The position numbers were made by a program, and so were the translations under genes. The notes beneath the pieces were generated by a model. It did no database searches. It saw only the letters and a list, made by a program, of their open reading frames with translations, and was not told where the DNA came from. Below are positions 33,184 through 41,743 of a stretch of DNA of 64,000 bases, piece by piece. Each line of letters opens with the position of its first letter. Positions within the stretch are counted from its first letter, which is position 1. Source of the DNA: Desulfococcus sp041737845 (GTDB lineage Bacteria; Desulfobacterota; Desulfobacteria; Desulfobacterales; Desulfococcaceae); assembly GCF_041737845.1 (NCBI RefSeq), contig NZ_JBGSQX010000160.1:45306-109305 (forward strand), in the 5' to 3' direction.

Positions 33184-35013
33184 ATGTCAGAAATGCTTAG
33201 AAACGACCGACTCAGAAATATCGCCATCATTGCCCACGTCGACCATGGAAAAACCACGCTGGTGGACGCCATGTTTCACCAGAGCGGCCTGTTCCGGGCC
33301 AACCAGGCCGTGGATGAACGCGTCATGGACACCATGGATCTGGAGCGGGAGCGGGGAATCACCATCGCCGCCAAGAACTGTTCGGTGTTGTGGAAAAATA
33401 CCCGCATTAACATCATCGACACGCCCGGCCATGCCGATTTCGGCGGCGAGGTGGAGCGGGCTTTGTCCATGGCGGACGGGGCCATCCTTCTTGTCGACGC
33501 ATCGGAGGGGCCTCTGCCCCAGACCCGTTTCGTCCTCAAAAAAGCCCTGGATGCCGACCTCAAGATCGTCGTCATCATCAACAAGATCGACCGCCAGGAT
33601 GCCCGTCCCGACGAGGTCCTGGACGAGATTTACGACCTGCTCATCGATCTGGGCGCCACGGAAGATCAGCTCGAATTCCCCCTGCTGTACGCCATTGGCC
33701 GGGCAGGCATCGCCAAGAAATCGCTGGATGAGGATGCCGATAATCTCCATGTCCTGCTCGACACCATCCTGGCGGAAATCCCCGGGCCGGCCCACAACCC
33801 CAGCGCCCCGTTCCAGATGCTCGTTTCAGACCTGGGATATTCGGACTATATGGGACGGCTCGCCGTCGGGAAGATCTTCAACGGCACCGCCCACGCCCGG
33901 GACAACCTTGTCTGTGTCGGTGAAAACGGCCGGAGCGTGCCCCTGAAGATCTCCAAACTCCAGGTCTACGAGGGGATCAAGCTGGTGGACGTGGAAGAGA
34001 TCCAGCCCGGGGACATCGCCGTTCTGGCGGGCATCGAGGATGTCAAGATCGGCGACACCATCTGCAACCGTGAAACGCCTGTAACCCTCCCGCGGATCCG
34101 GGTGGACGAGCCGACGGTTTCCATGAAGTTCACCATCAACAACTCCCCCTTCGGCGGAAAGGAAGGCAAATACGTCCAGTCCAGCCGCATCCGCGAGCGC
34201 CTTCAGAAAGAGACCCTCCGCAACGTCGCGGTTCAGGTGGAGGAGGTGGGCGACCGGGACAGCATCGTGGTCAAGGGACGCGGCGAGTTTCAACTGGCCA
34301 TCCTCATCGAAACCATGCGGCGGGAGGGCTACGAATTCAGCGTGGGGCGGCCGGAGGCCATTTTTCATCATGAAAACGGCGTCAAGATGGAGCCCGTCGA
34401 GCGCCTTCTGGTGGACTGTGAAGAGCGTTTTCTCGGAGTGGTCACGGAAAAGCTCTCCCTTCGAAAAGGGAAGATGACCCAGATGGTCAACAACGGCAAG
34501 GGCAGGATCCGGATGGAATTTTCCATCCCGACCCGGACCCTCATCGGATACCGGGATGAGTTTCTCACCGACACCCGGGGCACCGGCATCATGAACTCTC
34601 TGTTTGACGGGTACGGGGAATTCCGCGGAGAATGCCCCAGCCGGTTCACGGGGTCTATTGTCGCCGACCGGACGGGAGCCGGCGTGGCCTACGCCCTCTT
34701 CAATCTGGAGCCCCGGGGGCGCCTCTTCATCGAACCCGGCCAGCCCGTATACGAGGGCATGGTCGTCGGCGAGCACAACCGGGCTCAGGACATCAACGTC
34801 AATCCCTGCAAAGAGAAAAAGCTCACCAACATGCGGGCCTCGGGTAAGGACGACAATGTCATTCTCACGCCCATCAAACCCATGACCCTGGAGCAGGCCA
34901 TCAACTTCATCCGTGAAGACGAACTCGTGGAGGTCACCCCCCTTTCCATCCGAATGAGAAAAGCGGTGCTCTCCGCCCAGAAGCGGCACAACATGCGGGG
35001 CGCCCAGGCCTGA
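33184..35013 (+). CDS. typA: translational GTPase TypA/BipA
   Basis: Ribosome-associated GTPase of 609 residues. G motifs are in order: AHVDHGKTTLVD (G1), RGITIAAKN (switch I), DTPGHADFGGEVERAL (G3) and NKIDR (G4). EF-G-like domains and the TypA-specific C-terminal domain follow (RTLIGYRDEFLTDTRGTGIMN). It functions in ribosome assembly and stress adaptation. It appears monocistronic and convergent with the thioesterase gene. Confidence 0.97.
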   Translation: MSEMLRNDRLRNIAIIAHVDHGKTTLVDAMFHQSGLFRANQAVDERVMDTMDLERERGITIAAKNCSVLWKNTRINIIDTPGHADFGGEVERALSMADGAILLVDASEGPLPQTRFVLKKALDADLKIVVIINKIDRQDARPDEVLDEIYDLLIDLGATEDQLEFPLLYAIGRAGIAKKSLDEDADNLHVLLDTILAEIPGPAHNPSAPFQMLVSDLGYSDYMGRLAVGKIFNGTAHARDNLVCVGENGRSVPLKISKLQVYEGIKLVDVEEIQPGDIAVLAGIEDVKIGDTICNRETPVTLPRIRVDEPTVSMKFTINNSPFGGKEGKYVQSSRIRERLQKETLRNVAVQVEEVGDRDSIVVKGRGEFQLAILIETMRREGYEFSVGRPEAIFHHENGVKMEPVERLLVDCEERFLGVVTEKLSLRKGKMTQMVNNGKGRIRMEFSIPTRTLIGYRDEFLTDTRGTGIMNSLFDGYGEFRGECPSRFTGSIVADRTGAGVAYALFNLEPRGRLFIEPGQPVYEGMVVGEHNRAQDINVNPCKEKKLTNMRASGKDDNVILTPIKPMTLEQAINFIREDELVEVTPLSIRMRKAVLSAQKRHNMRGAQA

Positions 35014-35031
35014 CCGGAGTCAGGCAAACCC

Positions 35032-35415
35032 TCAGGTCAGCACGTGCCGGTCCAGGACAAAGCAGGCCAGATCGCCCTCGAACACCCGGACATCGCCTGC
35101 CGCCGCCGTGACGCGGACCAGGCGCTTCTTTCCTTTTTCCTCGGTCACCGTTGCAAGGGCGGTGATCGTCTCCCCGACCCGGACGGGTTTCAGGAACTTG
35201 ACGTCGGCCCCGCCCAACACGACATTGGGATGGTTGACGGCGATCATGGCCGCGTAATCGGCAAGGCCGAAGACGAACCCGCCGTGAACGAGCCCGGTAT
35301 CGTCGGCCGCCATCTCTTCGGTGGTCGACAGTTCCACGCGGCTCATCCCTGTTTCAACCGCAACCGGCGTGCCGCAGAGCCTCCGGCTGATCTTCTGATG
35401 CGTGATGATATCCAT
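35032..35415 (-). CDS. hotdog-fold thioesterase
   Basis: Small hotdog-fold acyl-CoA thioesterase of 127 residues from ATG 35415, preceded by GGAGCGG; the frame is open to 35532 but the extension is not conserved-looking. The HGGFVFGLADYAAMIAVNH segment, with the catalytic-type helix, and VKFLKPVRVGETITALATVTEEKGKKRLVRVTA are typical of PaaI/YbgC-like thioesterases. Substrate unknown. It converges on typA with 18 bp between stops. Confidence 0.82.
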   Translation of the reverse strand: MDIITHQKISRRLCGTPVAVETGMSRVELSTTEEMAADDTGLVHGGFVFGLADYAAMIAVNHPNVVLGGADVKFLKPVRVGETITALATVTEEKGKKRLVRVTAAAGDVRVFEGDLACFVLDRHVLT

Positions 35416-35653
35416 TTTGCCGCTCCATTTCATTGACGTGACAAATGCCGGCATGACCGTGGCACCCTGAGGAAAACCATGATATGCATGGAAAGGCGAT
35501 ACCACGCGTCCCATTGAAGCGTCAAGCCGCATCCCTTGGCGCGGATATGAAAACCGTCGGGCGGCGGTTGTTTTCTCTTTCCATTTTCGTGCGATGATGG
35601 CATGAACGATTCAGGAAACGAGTCCATGTCCATAACGGGAGGAAACAGATCAG

Positions 35654-36040
35654 ATGACCGAATGGGTGCCTTTTGAAAATGGCGAGTATATCGTTCTGGA
35701 GGCGTTTCTCATGACGCCGGACCACAAGGCGGCCGGCATCGAAAAGGCCTATATCGAGGTGTCCACCGGCCCGGGAGGCCGGAAGCGCGTCATGGGCAAG
35801 GGGTTGATCCAACCGTTTTCGATCGTAACCCTTCACGAGGAACACGACGCCATCGATTTGGTGGTCGATCTGGGGGGGGAATTCAAATATCGTCTGAAGG
35901 AGCCGGTCTTGAAATCAGGGAAGGTTTTTTCTCCGGATATCAATTCCCTGGTTCAGTTCTTTCCATCGCGGCCGTGGGAGCAGATTTCCCGGGAGGAATT
36001 TCACGAGATCCGGAAAGATCTGAACTTTCTTGGCGATTAG
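35654..36040 (+). CDS. hypothetical protein
   Basis: A 128-residue protein (MTEWVPFENGEYIVLEAFLMT) preceded by GGGAGGAAA. It has alternating hydrophobic beta-strand patterns (YIEVSTGPGGRKRVMGKGLIQPFSIVTLHEEHDAIDLVVDLGG) and a short helical end. There is no signal peptide or known motif, and I do not recognise the family. Its stop overlaps the convergent arfB stop by four bases. A strong hairpin 14 bp beyond its end could terminate its transcript. Confidence 0.65.
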   Translation: MTEWVPFENGEYIVLEAFLMTPDHKAAGIEKAYIEVSTGPGGRKRVMGKGLIQPFSIVTLHEEHDAIDLVVDLGGEFKYRLKEPVLKSGKVFSPDINSLVQFFPSRPWEQISREEFHEIRKDLNFLGD

Positions 36041-36498
36041 TGAACCGTACAAAGCAGGACAGGGCCGACATCCGCCGGCCCTGTCCTGCCTGCGGCGTCT
36101 CCTCGGAACCGCTTGATCATGCTCCGGTGCCGCTTGTCGTCCAGGCGCCGCTGCCTGGCGCCCCCGGGGATCCGGGTGGGCCGCCTCGGGTTCGGCTTCT
36201 TAAGGGCTTCTCCGATCATCTCCTCGAGCCGGTAGAGGGCCTCCTGCCGGTTGCCTGTCTGGCTTCGGTGCTTCTGGACCGTCAGCACGATCTCCCCCTC
36301 CTTGTTCATCCGGCTCCCGGCAATGCGGATAAGCCGCTCCCGGACATCCTGCGGCAGGGATCCGCAGCCCAGGACGTTAAACCGGAGTTGGACCCCCGAA
36401 TTGACCTTGTTGACGTTCTGACCGCCGGGCCCCGAGCAGCGCATGAAGGATTCACGGATCTCTTCAGGGCCGATGGCGATGCCGCAAATTTCAATCAT
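36037..36498 (-). CDS. arfB: class I release-factor-like peptidyl-tRNA hydrolase (ArfB/YaeJ)
   Basis: Protein of 153 residues from ATG 36498 (AAAGGAG upstream). It carries the GGQ catalytic motif in CSGPGGQNVNKVNSGVQLRF and the basic tail (KKPNPRRPTRIPGGARQRRLDDKRHRSMIKRFR) that enters the mRNA channel of stalled ribosomes. There is no stop-codon-recognition domain, so it is a rescue factor rather than RF1/RF2. The last residues (GRTGPADVGPVLL) are encoded by a perfect 14-bp hairpin, so the true C-terminus may be functionally shorter. Confidence 0.9.
   Translation of the reverse strand: MIEICGIAIGPEEIRESFMRCSGPGGQNVNKVNSGVQLRFNVLGCGSLPQDVRERLIRIAGSRMNKEGEIVLTVQKHRSQTGNRQEALYRLEEMIGEALKKPNPRRPTRIPGGARQRRLDDKRHRSMIKRFRGDAAGRTGPADVGPVLLCTVH
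36054..36089. terminator. 14-bp perfect hairpin at the end of arfB and the convergent hypothetical gene
   Basis: GCAGGACAGGGCCG (36054-36067) pairs perfectly with CGGCCCTGTCCTGC (36076-36089), with an 8-base loop. It lies 14 bp after the plus-strand stop. No T-run follows, so a termination role is plausible but not certain. Confidence 0.55.
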
Positions 36499-36622
36499 CT
36501 TGATGGCTCCTTTCCTGTGGTATCGGCGTTTCTCAGCCGATGCCGGCTCACTGTTTTTCCCATGATAGCGCATCCTGCCGTGATGTCAACCGGATACCGG
36601 CTGATATCACGCCGCCGCCGGG

Positions 36623-37384
36623 TCATCTCAGGCTCCGGATGAAGCCGTCCACCGCCCCCGTCCCCTCCCGGTCCATCAGCCGGATGGTCTGGGATCCCAC
36701 CACGGCGATGTCGGCTTTTCCCTTGAGAAAATCGACGTCCGCCCGGCTTTTCACCCCGAAGCCGACGGCCAGGGGCAGACGGGTGGCCTGACGGCACCGG
36801 GCGAGGTAGCGCTCCAGGTCCGTCGAAAAGTCGGTTTCCGCGCCGGTCACCCCTTTTCGGGCCACACAGTAGATGAACCCCCTGGCAAAACCGTCAATAT
36901 AGGCCATCCGATCCGGCGGCGTGGTGGGGGCATAGATGTAGATGGGGTCCAGATTCCGGTCTGCCATGGCCGCCGTGTATTCCCCCCCCTCCTCCGGCGG
37001 CAGGTCGGGGACGATGGCCCCCCGCATCCGGGATTCCGCCATGGCCCCGGCGAATCGCGCCACCCCATAGCGGTGCAGAATGTTGTAATAGCTCATGAAC
37101 AGAAACGGGATGTCGAAGCGCCGGGCCGCCTCACGGGCGAAATCCATGCATCGCCGGACGGTGGCCCCCCCTTCGAGAGACTTCTGGTTGGCGGCCAGGA
37201 TCACCGGACCGTCGGCGATGGGCTCCGAAAAAGGAATCTGGAGTTCCATGAGATCGACGCCTGCCTTCGCCATGGTTTCCACGACATCGAGGGATGCATC
37301 GAAGGACGGATATCCCATGACGATATGGGTCATCAGGAGGATATCCTTCTCTTTCAACCGATCGCGGATGTATTGTTCAAGCAT
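36623..37384 (-). CDS. trpA: tryptophan synthase alpha subunit (divergent)
   Basis: TIM-barrel of 253 residues starting at ATG 37384, which overlaps the trpB stop by 8 bases. The acid/base residues are recognisable in MELQIPFSEPIADGPVI (Glu and Asp of the alpha active site). The usual LELGIPFSDP is changed to LQIPFSEP, and the N-terminus has IVMGYPSFDAS in place of the common YLTAGYPD-type segment. It splits indole-3-glycerol phosphate to indole for TrpB. It is third in gntR-trpB-trpA; no other trp genes are in the window. Confidence 0.88.
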   Translation of the reverse strand: MLEQYIRDRLKEKDILLMTHIVMGYPSFDASLDVVETMAKAGVDLMELQIPFSEPIADGPVILAANQKSLEGGATVRRCMDFAREAARRFDIPFLFMSYYNILHRYGVARFAGAMAESRMRGAIVPDLPPEEGGEYTAAMADRNLDPIYIYAPTTPPDRMAYIDGFARGFIYCVARKGVTGAETDFSTDLERYLARCRQATRLPLAVGFGVKSRADVDFLKGKADIAVVGSQTIRLMDREGTGAVDGFIRSLR

Positions 37385-38603
37385 GGTATTGCTCCGCCTT
37401 TCTGATGATGAACGCCTTCCACCCGGGATCGTCGAAGGCGTCGGCCACCGTGAAGATATCCTTGTCGCCCCGGCCGGACTGGTTGATGATGATGCTCTCC
37501 TCGGGGGACAGCTCCGGGGCCTCCTTGAACGCCTGCACAAAGGCATGGGCGGATTCCAGGGCCGGAATCACCCCTTCCTTCCGGATGGCCAGGGAGAGGG
37601 CCTCGACCACCTCCCGGTCCGTCGCCGCCGCGAACCGGACCCGGCCGGTCTCTTTCAGATCGGCCAGGATGGGAGACACCCCCACATAGTCCAGGCCGGC
37701 CGCAATGCTGTGGGTCTCCTGCATCTGTCCGTCGGCGTTCTGGAGAAAATAGGTCCGGTAGCCCTGGGCCACCCCGATGCTGGCGTCCCGGGAGCAGAGC
37801 CTGGAAGCGTGCCGCCCGGAATCGAGCCCCAGGCCGCCGGCCTCCACGCCCACAAGCTCCACCGGGTCATCCATGAAGCCGGTGAATATCCCCATGGCAT
37901 TGGACCCGCCGCCGACGCAGGCATAGATCCGACTGGGAAGCCGTCCTTCAACGTCCAGGATCTGCCGCCTGGCCTCCTTCCCGATGATCGACTGGAAATA
38001 GGTGACCATCTCCGGAAATGGGTGGGGGCCGCAGGCCGTGCCCAGGACGTAATGGGTCGTGTCCATGTTGGAGACCCAGTCCCGGAAGGCTTCGTTGATG
38101 GCGTCCTTGAGTATCCGGGTGCCGTCCGTGACCGCATGCACCGTGGCCCCCAGCCGCTCCATCCAGAAGACGTTGGGCCGCTGCCGCGCCACGTCAACCT
38201 CCCCCATATAGATGGTGCACGCAAAACCGAACCTGGCCGCCATGGTGGCCGTGGCCACGCCGTGCTGCCCGGCCCCGGTCTCGGCGATCACGCGCCGCTT
38301 GCCCATTCGCCGGACGAGCAGGCCCTGGCCCATGACGTTATTGGCTTTGTGGGCGCCGGTATGGTTGAGGTCCTCCCGCTTGATGTAGATTTTCGCGCCG
38401 CCGAAATGCCGGGTGAGGTTCTCGCAGTAAGTCAGCGGCGTGGGGCGGCACGAATAGCTTGCCATCAGGGACGCGTATGCCGGCCAGAAGGCCGGGTCGT
38501 TCTTGGCCTCCCGGAAGGTCTGTTCGAGCTGGTCAAACGTAGCCACCAGGATTTCCGGGAGGAAGGCCCCTCCGAACTGGTGGTAGTATCCGCGATTATG
38601 CAT
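37377..38603 (-). CDS. trpB: tryptophan synthase beta subunit
   Basis: PLP enzyme of 408 residues that joins indole and serine. The cofactor lysine is in KREDLNHTGAHKANNVMGQ, the phosphate-binding GGGSNAMG is intact, and the start (YYHQFGGAFLPE) is typical of TrpB1. It overlaps the GntR regulator upstream (8 bp) and trpA downstream (8 bp), so three proteins are translationally coupled. The separation from trpEGDCF and the regulator fusion into the operon suggest a special regulation or an indole-salvage copy; this is inference. Confidence 0.95.
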   Translation of the reverse strand: MHNRGYYHQFGGAFLPEILVATFDQLEQTFREAKNDPAFWPAYASLMASYSCRPTPLTYCENLTRHFGGAKIYIKREDLNHTGAHKANNVMGQGLLVRRMGKRRVIAETGAGQHGVATATMAARFGFACTIYMGEVDVARQRPNVFWMERLGATVHAVTDGTRILKDAINEAFRDWVSNMDTTHYVLGTACGPHPFPEMVTYFQSIIGKEARRQILDVEGRLPSRIYACVGGGSNAMGIFTGFMDDPVELVGVEAGGLGLDSGRHASRLCSRDASIGVAQGYRTYFLQNADGQMQETHSIAAGLDYVGVSPILADLKETGRVRFAAATDREVVEALSLAIRKEGVIPALESAHAFVQAFKEAPELSPEESIIINQSGRGDKDIFTVADAFDDPGWKAFIIRKAEQYHA

Positions 38604-39327
38604 TGCGATTTCCTCCTAGGGTCTGGGAAAAGACATACCGGTCGGTCCGGCAGAAGAGCTCCGAATAGACGGCGCTGTCTGCCTGGGGAAAATTCAAGAA
38701 CCGGTTGACGATGAGCACCGGCGTATGCGGATCCATCGAGAGAACGGCGGATCGCTCCCTGCCGAGATACCCGATCCTGAAGCTCTGCCGGGCGCTTTCG
38801 GGCCGCATGTAATAGCGCTCATCTGCGATCTCCGACAGGGAGCCGTTCATCAGGTCGATGCGGTCGATCCCCGAAAAGAGCGTTGGATGAAGATAGAGAT
38901 CCTCAATGAGCACCGGTGTTTGTTCGACCTGGATCAGCCGGGAAAAAAAGTAGGCGTCCTTTCCCTCAAAGGGATTTTCCGGGTTTCCGACAATCCGCTC
39001 CAGGCGAACCGCTTCGATCATCCGGGTTGTCGTGGCCAATCCCTTTTTATGGAAAGAGGCGGTCGTTCCGTCGAGGGAAAAAAGGTCAATCTCCGGCTTG
39101 CGGTCTATGACAAAGGTCCCGGCACCGCGCCTTTTGACAAGAAAGCCTTTCTGGACCAGCAGCTCAATGGCCTGGCGGACGGTCGGACGGCCGATACGGT
39201 ATGCCGCGGCGAGTTTCAGCTCCGAAGGGATGCGCGACCCCGGCGGGTATTCCCCGGCCTTGATTTTCGCAAGGAGAATATCTCCGAGTTGATGATAGAG
39301 CGGTATCGGAGCCCGATCGTTTAACAT
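38596..39327 (-). CDS. GntR-family regulator with UTRA domain, in the trpBA operon
   Basis: HutC-subfamily regulator of 243 residues. The N-terminal GntR helix-turn-helix (residues 1-75: YHQLGDILLAKIKAGEYPPGSRIPSELKLAAAYRIGRPTVRQAIELLVQKG) is followed by a UTRA small-molecule-binding domain (YFFSRLIQVEQTPVLIEDLYLHP and the VLIVNRFLNFP end). GGGGGAAAT precedes the ATG. Its stop overlaps the trpB start, so it is the first gene of the operon and probably autoregulatory. Repeats of TCCCATTGG type lie in its promoter. The ligand is unknown; an aromatic or indole compound would fit. Confidence 0.88.
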   Translation of the reverse strand: MLNDRAPIPLYHQLGDILLAKIKAGEYPPGSRIPSELKLAAAYRIGRPTVRQAIELLVQKGFLVKRRGAGTFVIDRKPEIDLFSLDGTTASFHKKGLATTTRMIEAVRLERIVGNPENPFEGKDAYFFSRLIQVEQTPVLIEDLYLHPTLFSGIDRIDLMNGSLSEIADERYYMRPESARQSFRIGYLGRERSAVLSMDPHTPVLIVNRFLNFPQADSAVYSELFCRTDRYVFSQTLGGNRNA

Positions 39328-39714
39328 ATTTCCCCCATGATCCCATTGGTGTCACCCGCGTTGTGCGTGGAAAAATCCCATAGATTGGTAAAGTTGTCAA
39401 GACAAATTATACACTGCGGCGCCAATGGGACTGGAGATCTTCGAAATTCCCATACATTCCGGCCGAAAGGCCGTCCGCCAAACCTCGCGGGAGACCCCTC
39501 TGCATCGATCTTTTAAGAACGAGCGCCTGAAGCCGGGTTACATTCCACAAAACCCCTGTACCATGGATCACCATCCTGGATCCCAAAAGGTCACTGCCTC
39601 ATTTCATCAAGGCATCTATTCTATGCCACAGTGTAGGATTTTCCTGCCGACAATTCAGGCCAGCGGATATCCCTCTCGCCGACCCAATACTGAAAAAGGA
39701 AAAGAGGTAGGGTT
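39328..39714. other. intergenic region between gntR-trpBA and the multiheme cytochrome
   Basis: No gene seen in 387 bp. The left part holds the gntR promoter (minus-strand TTGACA at 39400-39395) and the TCCCAT/TTGG repeats. The right part is a leader of about 300 bp for the divergent cytochrome gene without a clear promoter. Confidence 0.55.
39341..39430. promoter_or_regulatory. TCCCATTGG repeats in the gntR-trpBA promoter
   Basis: TCCCATTGG (39341-39349) and its exact inverted copy CCAATGGGA (39422-39430) flank the promoter. A split copy TCCCATAGATTGG (39376-39388) lies between the -35 (39395-39400) and the start. A TTGTC-AA-GACAA palindrome overlaps the -35. Candidate operators for the UTRA regulator, perhaps with looping. 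Confidence 0.45.
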
Positions 39715-41613
39715 ATGATGAAAGCAAACAGCCACGATACATTCTTCCGCGGGTATTTGCTCCTGCTGTTGCTCGCGGCGGCATTGTGCGCAGGCTCCTC
39801 GGCGGATGCGTCCCCCGACGGGGGATCACCATCTCTGGGAATCGCCGAGGTGCGCTGGGATACAGACAGGAGCCGGCTGACCGTAACGGGATACGGCGCT
39901 GAAAAAAAAGAAAAGGTCAGCGTATGGGATGCCATGTCCGGGACCCTGCTGGGCACCGTCGGATCCGACGACAAGGGAAATTTCCGATTCAGAAGGGAGA
40001 TCTCCGGTGCGCCGCCCTGCACGATCCGAGTGGAATCGCGCGTCGTGGATGTCGAGACGGGCTATACCAAAACCCCGCCCGATATCTGCGTGAACACGCC
40101 GCCTGATCCGCCAGGCCCGCCGGACGCTCCCACGGACCCGTCGCCCGCCGCAGGCGCCCATGCCGGACGTTTCACCCGCTATGAAGGAACCCAAACCTGC
40201 TTGAAGTGCCATCGCGAGGAAGCCCAGGAGGTTTACAGTTCCGTCCATTACCAGTGGAAAGGAAGCGCCGCCGACACGGTCGGCCTCACCGAGGATCCCG
40301 CAGGCAAGATGGGCGGCATCAACGACTTCTGCATCTATCCCGACATCAACTGGATCGGAAAGCTGACCAACGTGGACGGCCTGCCCGTGGACGGCGGCTG
40401 CGCCAAATGCCACGCCGGCCTCGGCGAGAAGCCCAATCTGGAAACGTCTCAGGACCCGCTGGAAAACATCGACTGCCTGGTCTGCCATGCCGATGACTAC
40501 AAACGAAAGGTCGGACAACTGCCCGACGGCACCTTTCGGTTTGTCCCGGACACCGAAAAAATGGCGGTCACCGTGACCCAGGCGGCGGCAAATGTCGGGC
40601 GTCCGGGCAAAGACGCCTGTCTGAACTGCCATGCCAATGCCGGCGGCGGCAACAATTTCAAGCGGGGGGATATCGAAGAGGCCCACCGGAATCCGTCGCG
40701 AAGCTTCGACGTCCACATGGCCGCAGCGGCCGACGGCGGCGCCGGGCTCGACTGCCTGGACTGCCATGTCGCCTCCGGCCACAGGATTGCCGGCCGCGGA
40801 AGCGATCTGAGGCCCCGGGAATCCGATGCCAAGGTGGACTGCATCCAGTGCCACGGCAACACCCCCCACGAAGGCGGGGATATCAACAAGCACACGGCTC
40901 GCGTCAACTGCACCGTATGCCACATTCCCCTTTTCGCCAAGGAAGCACCGACGGATATGAGAAGAGACTGGTCCAAGCCCGGTGATCCGGTCGCCAGCAC
41001 CGGGCTTTTCGAGCCCTACCATGTCAAAGGCCGGAATATGGTCCCGGAATACGCCTTTTTCAACGGCCAGTCCTATTTTTACCAGTTCGGAGATGCCGCG
41101 AAACCCGAAGCGAACGGCAAGGTTTTGATGTCGGGCCCCATGGGCGACATCCGGGACCCCGCCGCCAAGATCCACGCCTTCAAGCGCCATGAAGGATACC
41201 AGCCCATCGATCCCACGACCCGGCAGTTGCTGCCCTTGAAGATTGGAAAGTTTTTTGAAAACGGGAGTCTGGAGAATGCAGTGCCGTTGGGCGTCCAAGG
41301 CGTCGGCTGGACCTATAACGGTTATGAATTTGCCGAAACCGAACGGTATCTGGGCCTCTTCCACGAGGTGGCGCCGAAGGAGGAAGCCCTTTCCTGCAAT
41401 AGCTGCCACAATGACGGGAGTCGGATCGATTTCGGGAAGCTCGGGTACACACCGAACCCAACCCGAAACAACCGGCCCCTCTGCGCCAGCTGTCATGGAG
41501 ATAAATCCGGGAAATGGCCGGAATCGGAATACTTTACAAAAGTCCACCGGAAGCACGTCACCGACAAGCGGTATGACTGCAGCGCCTGCCACACTTTCAC
41601 CCGGGCCAACTGA
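39715..41613 (+). CDS. secreted ten-heme cytochrome c, octaheme tetrathionate reductase-like
   Basis: Exported protein of 632 residues. A signal peptide (FFRGYLLLLLLAAALCAGSSADA) is followed by a beta-rich, proline-ended N-terminal domain (about residues 42-140). Ten CxxCH heme sites run from about residue 161 to 623: CLKCH, CAKCH, CLVCH, CLNCH, CLDCH, CIQCH, CTVCH, CNSCH, CASCH and CSACH. The segment order (HYQWKG, FCIYPDINW, CAKCH, NIDCLVCH, ACLNCH, HMAA, LDCLDCH, CIQCHG) resembles octaheme tetrathionate reductase, but two hemes are added at the C-terminus. A periplasmic electron carrier or sulfur/nitrogen oxyanion reductase is likely. No membrane partner is adjacent. Confidence 0.88.
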   Translation: MMKANSHDTFFRGYLLLLLLAAALCAGSSADASPDGGSPSLGIAEVRWDTDRSRLTVTGYGAEKKEKVSVWDAMSGTLLGTVGSDDKGNFRFRREISGAPPCTIRVESRVVDVETGYTKTPPDICVNTPPDPPGPPDAPTDPSPAAGAHAGRFTRYEGTQTCLKCHREEAQEVYSSVHYQWKGSAADTVGLTEDPAGKMGGINDFCIYPDINWIGKLTNVDGLPVDGGCAKCHAGLGEKPNLETSQDPLENIDCLVCHADDYKRKVGQLPDGTFRFVPDTEKMAVTVTQAAANVGRPGKDACLNCHANAGGGNNFKRGDIEEAHRNPSRSFDVHMAAAADGGAGLDCLDCHVASGHRIAGRGSDLRPRESDAKVDCIQCHGNTPHEGGDINKHTARVNCTVCHIPLFAKEAPTDMRRDWSKPGDPVASTGLFEPYHVKGRNMVPEYAFFNGQSYFYQFGDAAKPEANGKVLMSGPMGDIRDPAAKIHAFKRHEGYQPIDPTTRQLLPLKIGKFFENGSLENAVPLGVQGVGWTYNGYEFAETERYLGLFHEVAPKEEALSCNSCHNDGSRIDFGKLGYTPNPTRNNRPLCASCHGDKSGKWPESEYFTKVHRKHVTDKRYDCSACHTFTRAN

Positions 41614-41743
41614 AGCGCGTCTGAGGTTCCTCCATCGCACCCTGGGTCGCCGGCGCCCCTCGGGGCACCGGCGACCTTTTTTGCCGGCGCCGCCTCCGGG
41701 CAGGCCCGGAAGAATGCCATTTCCCGCTTCATCTCCGCAGTGA

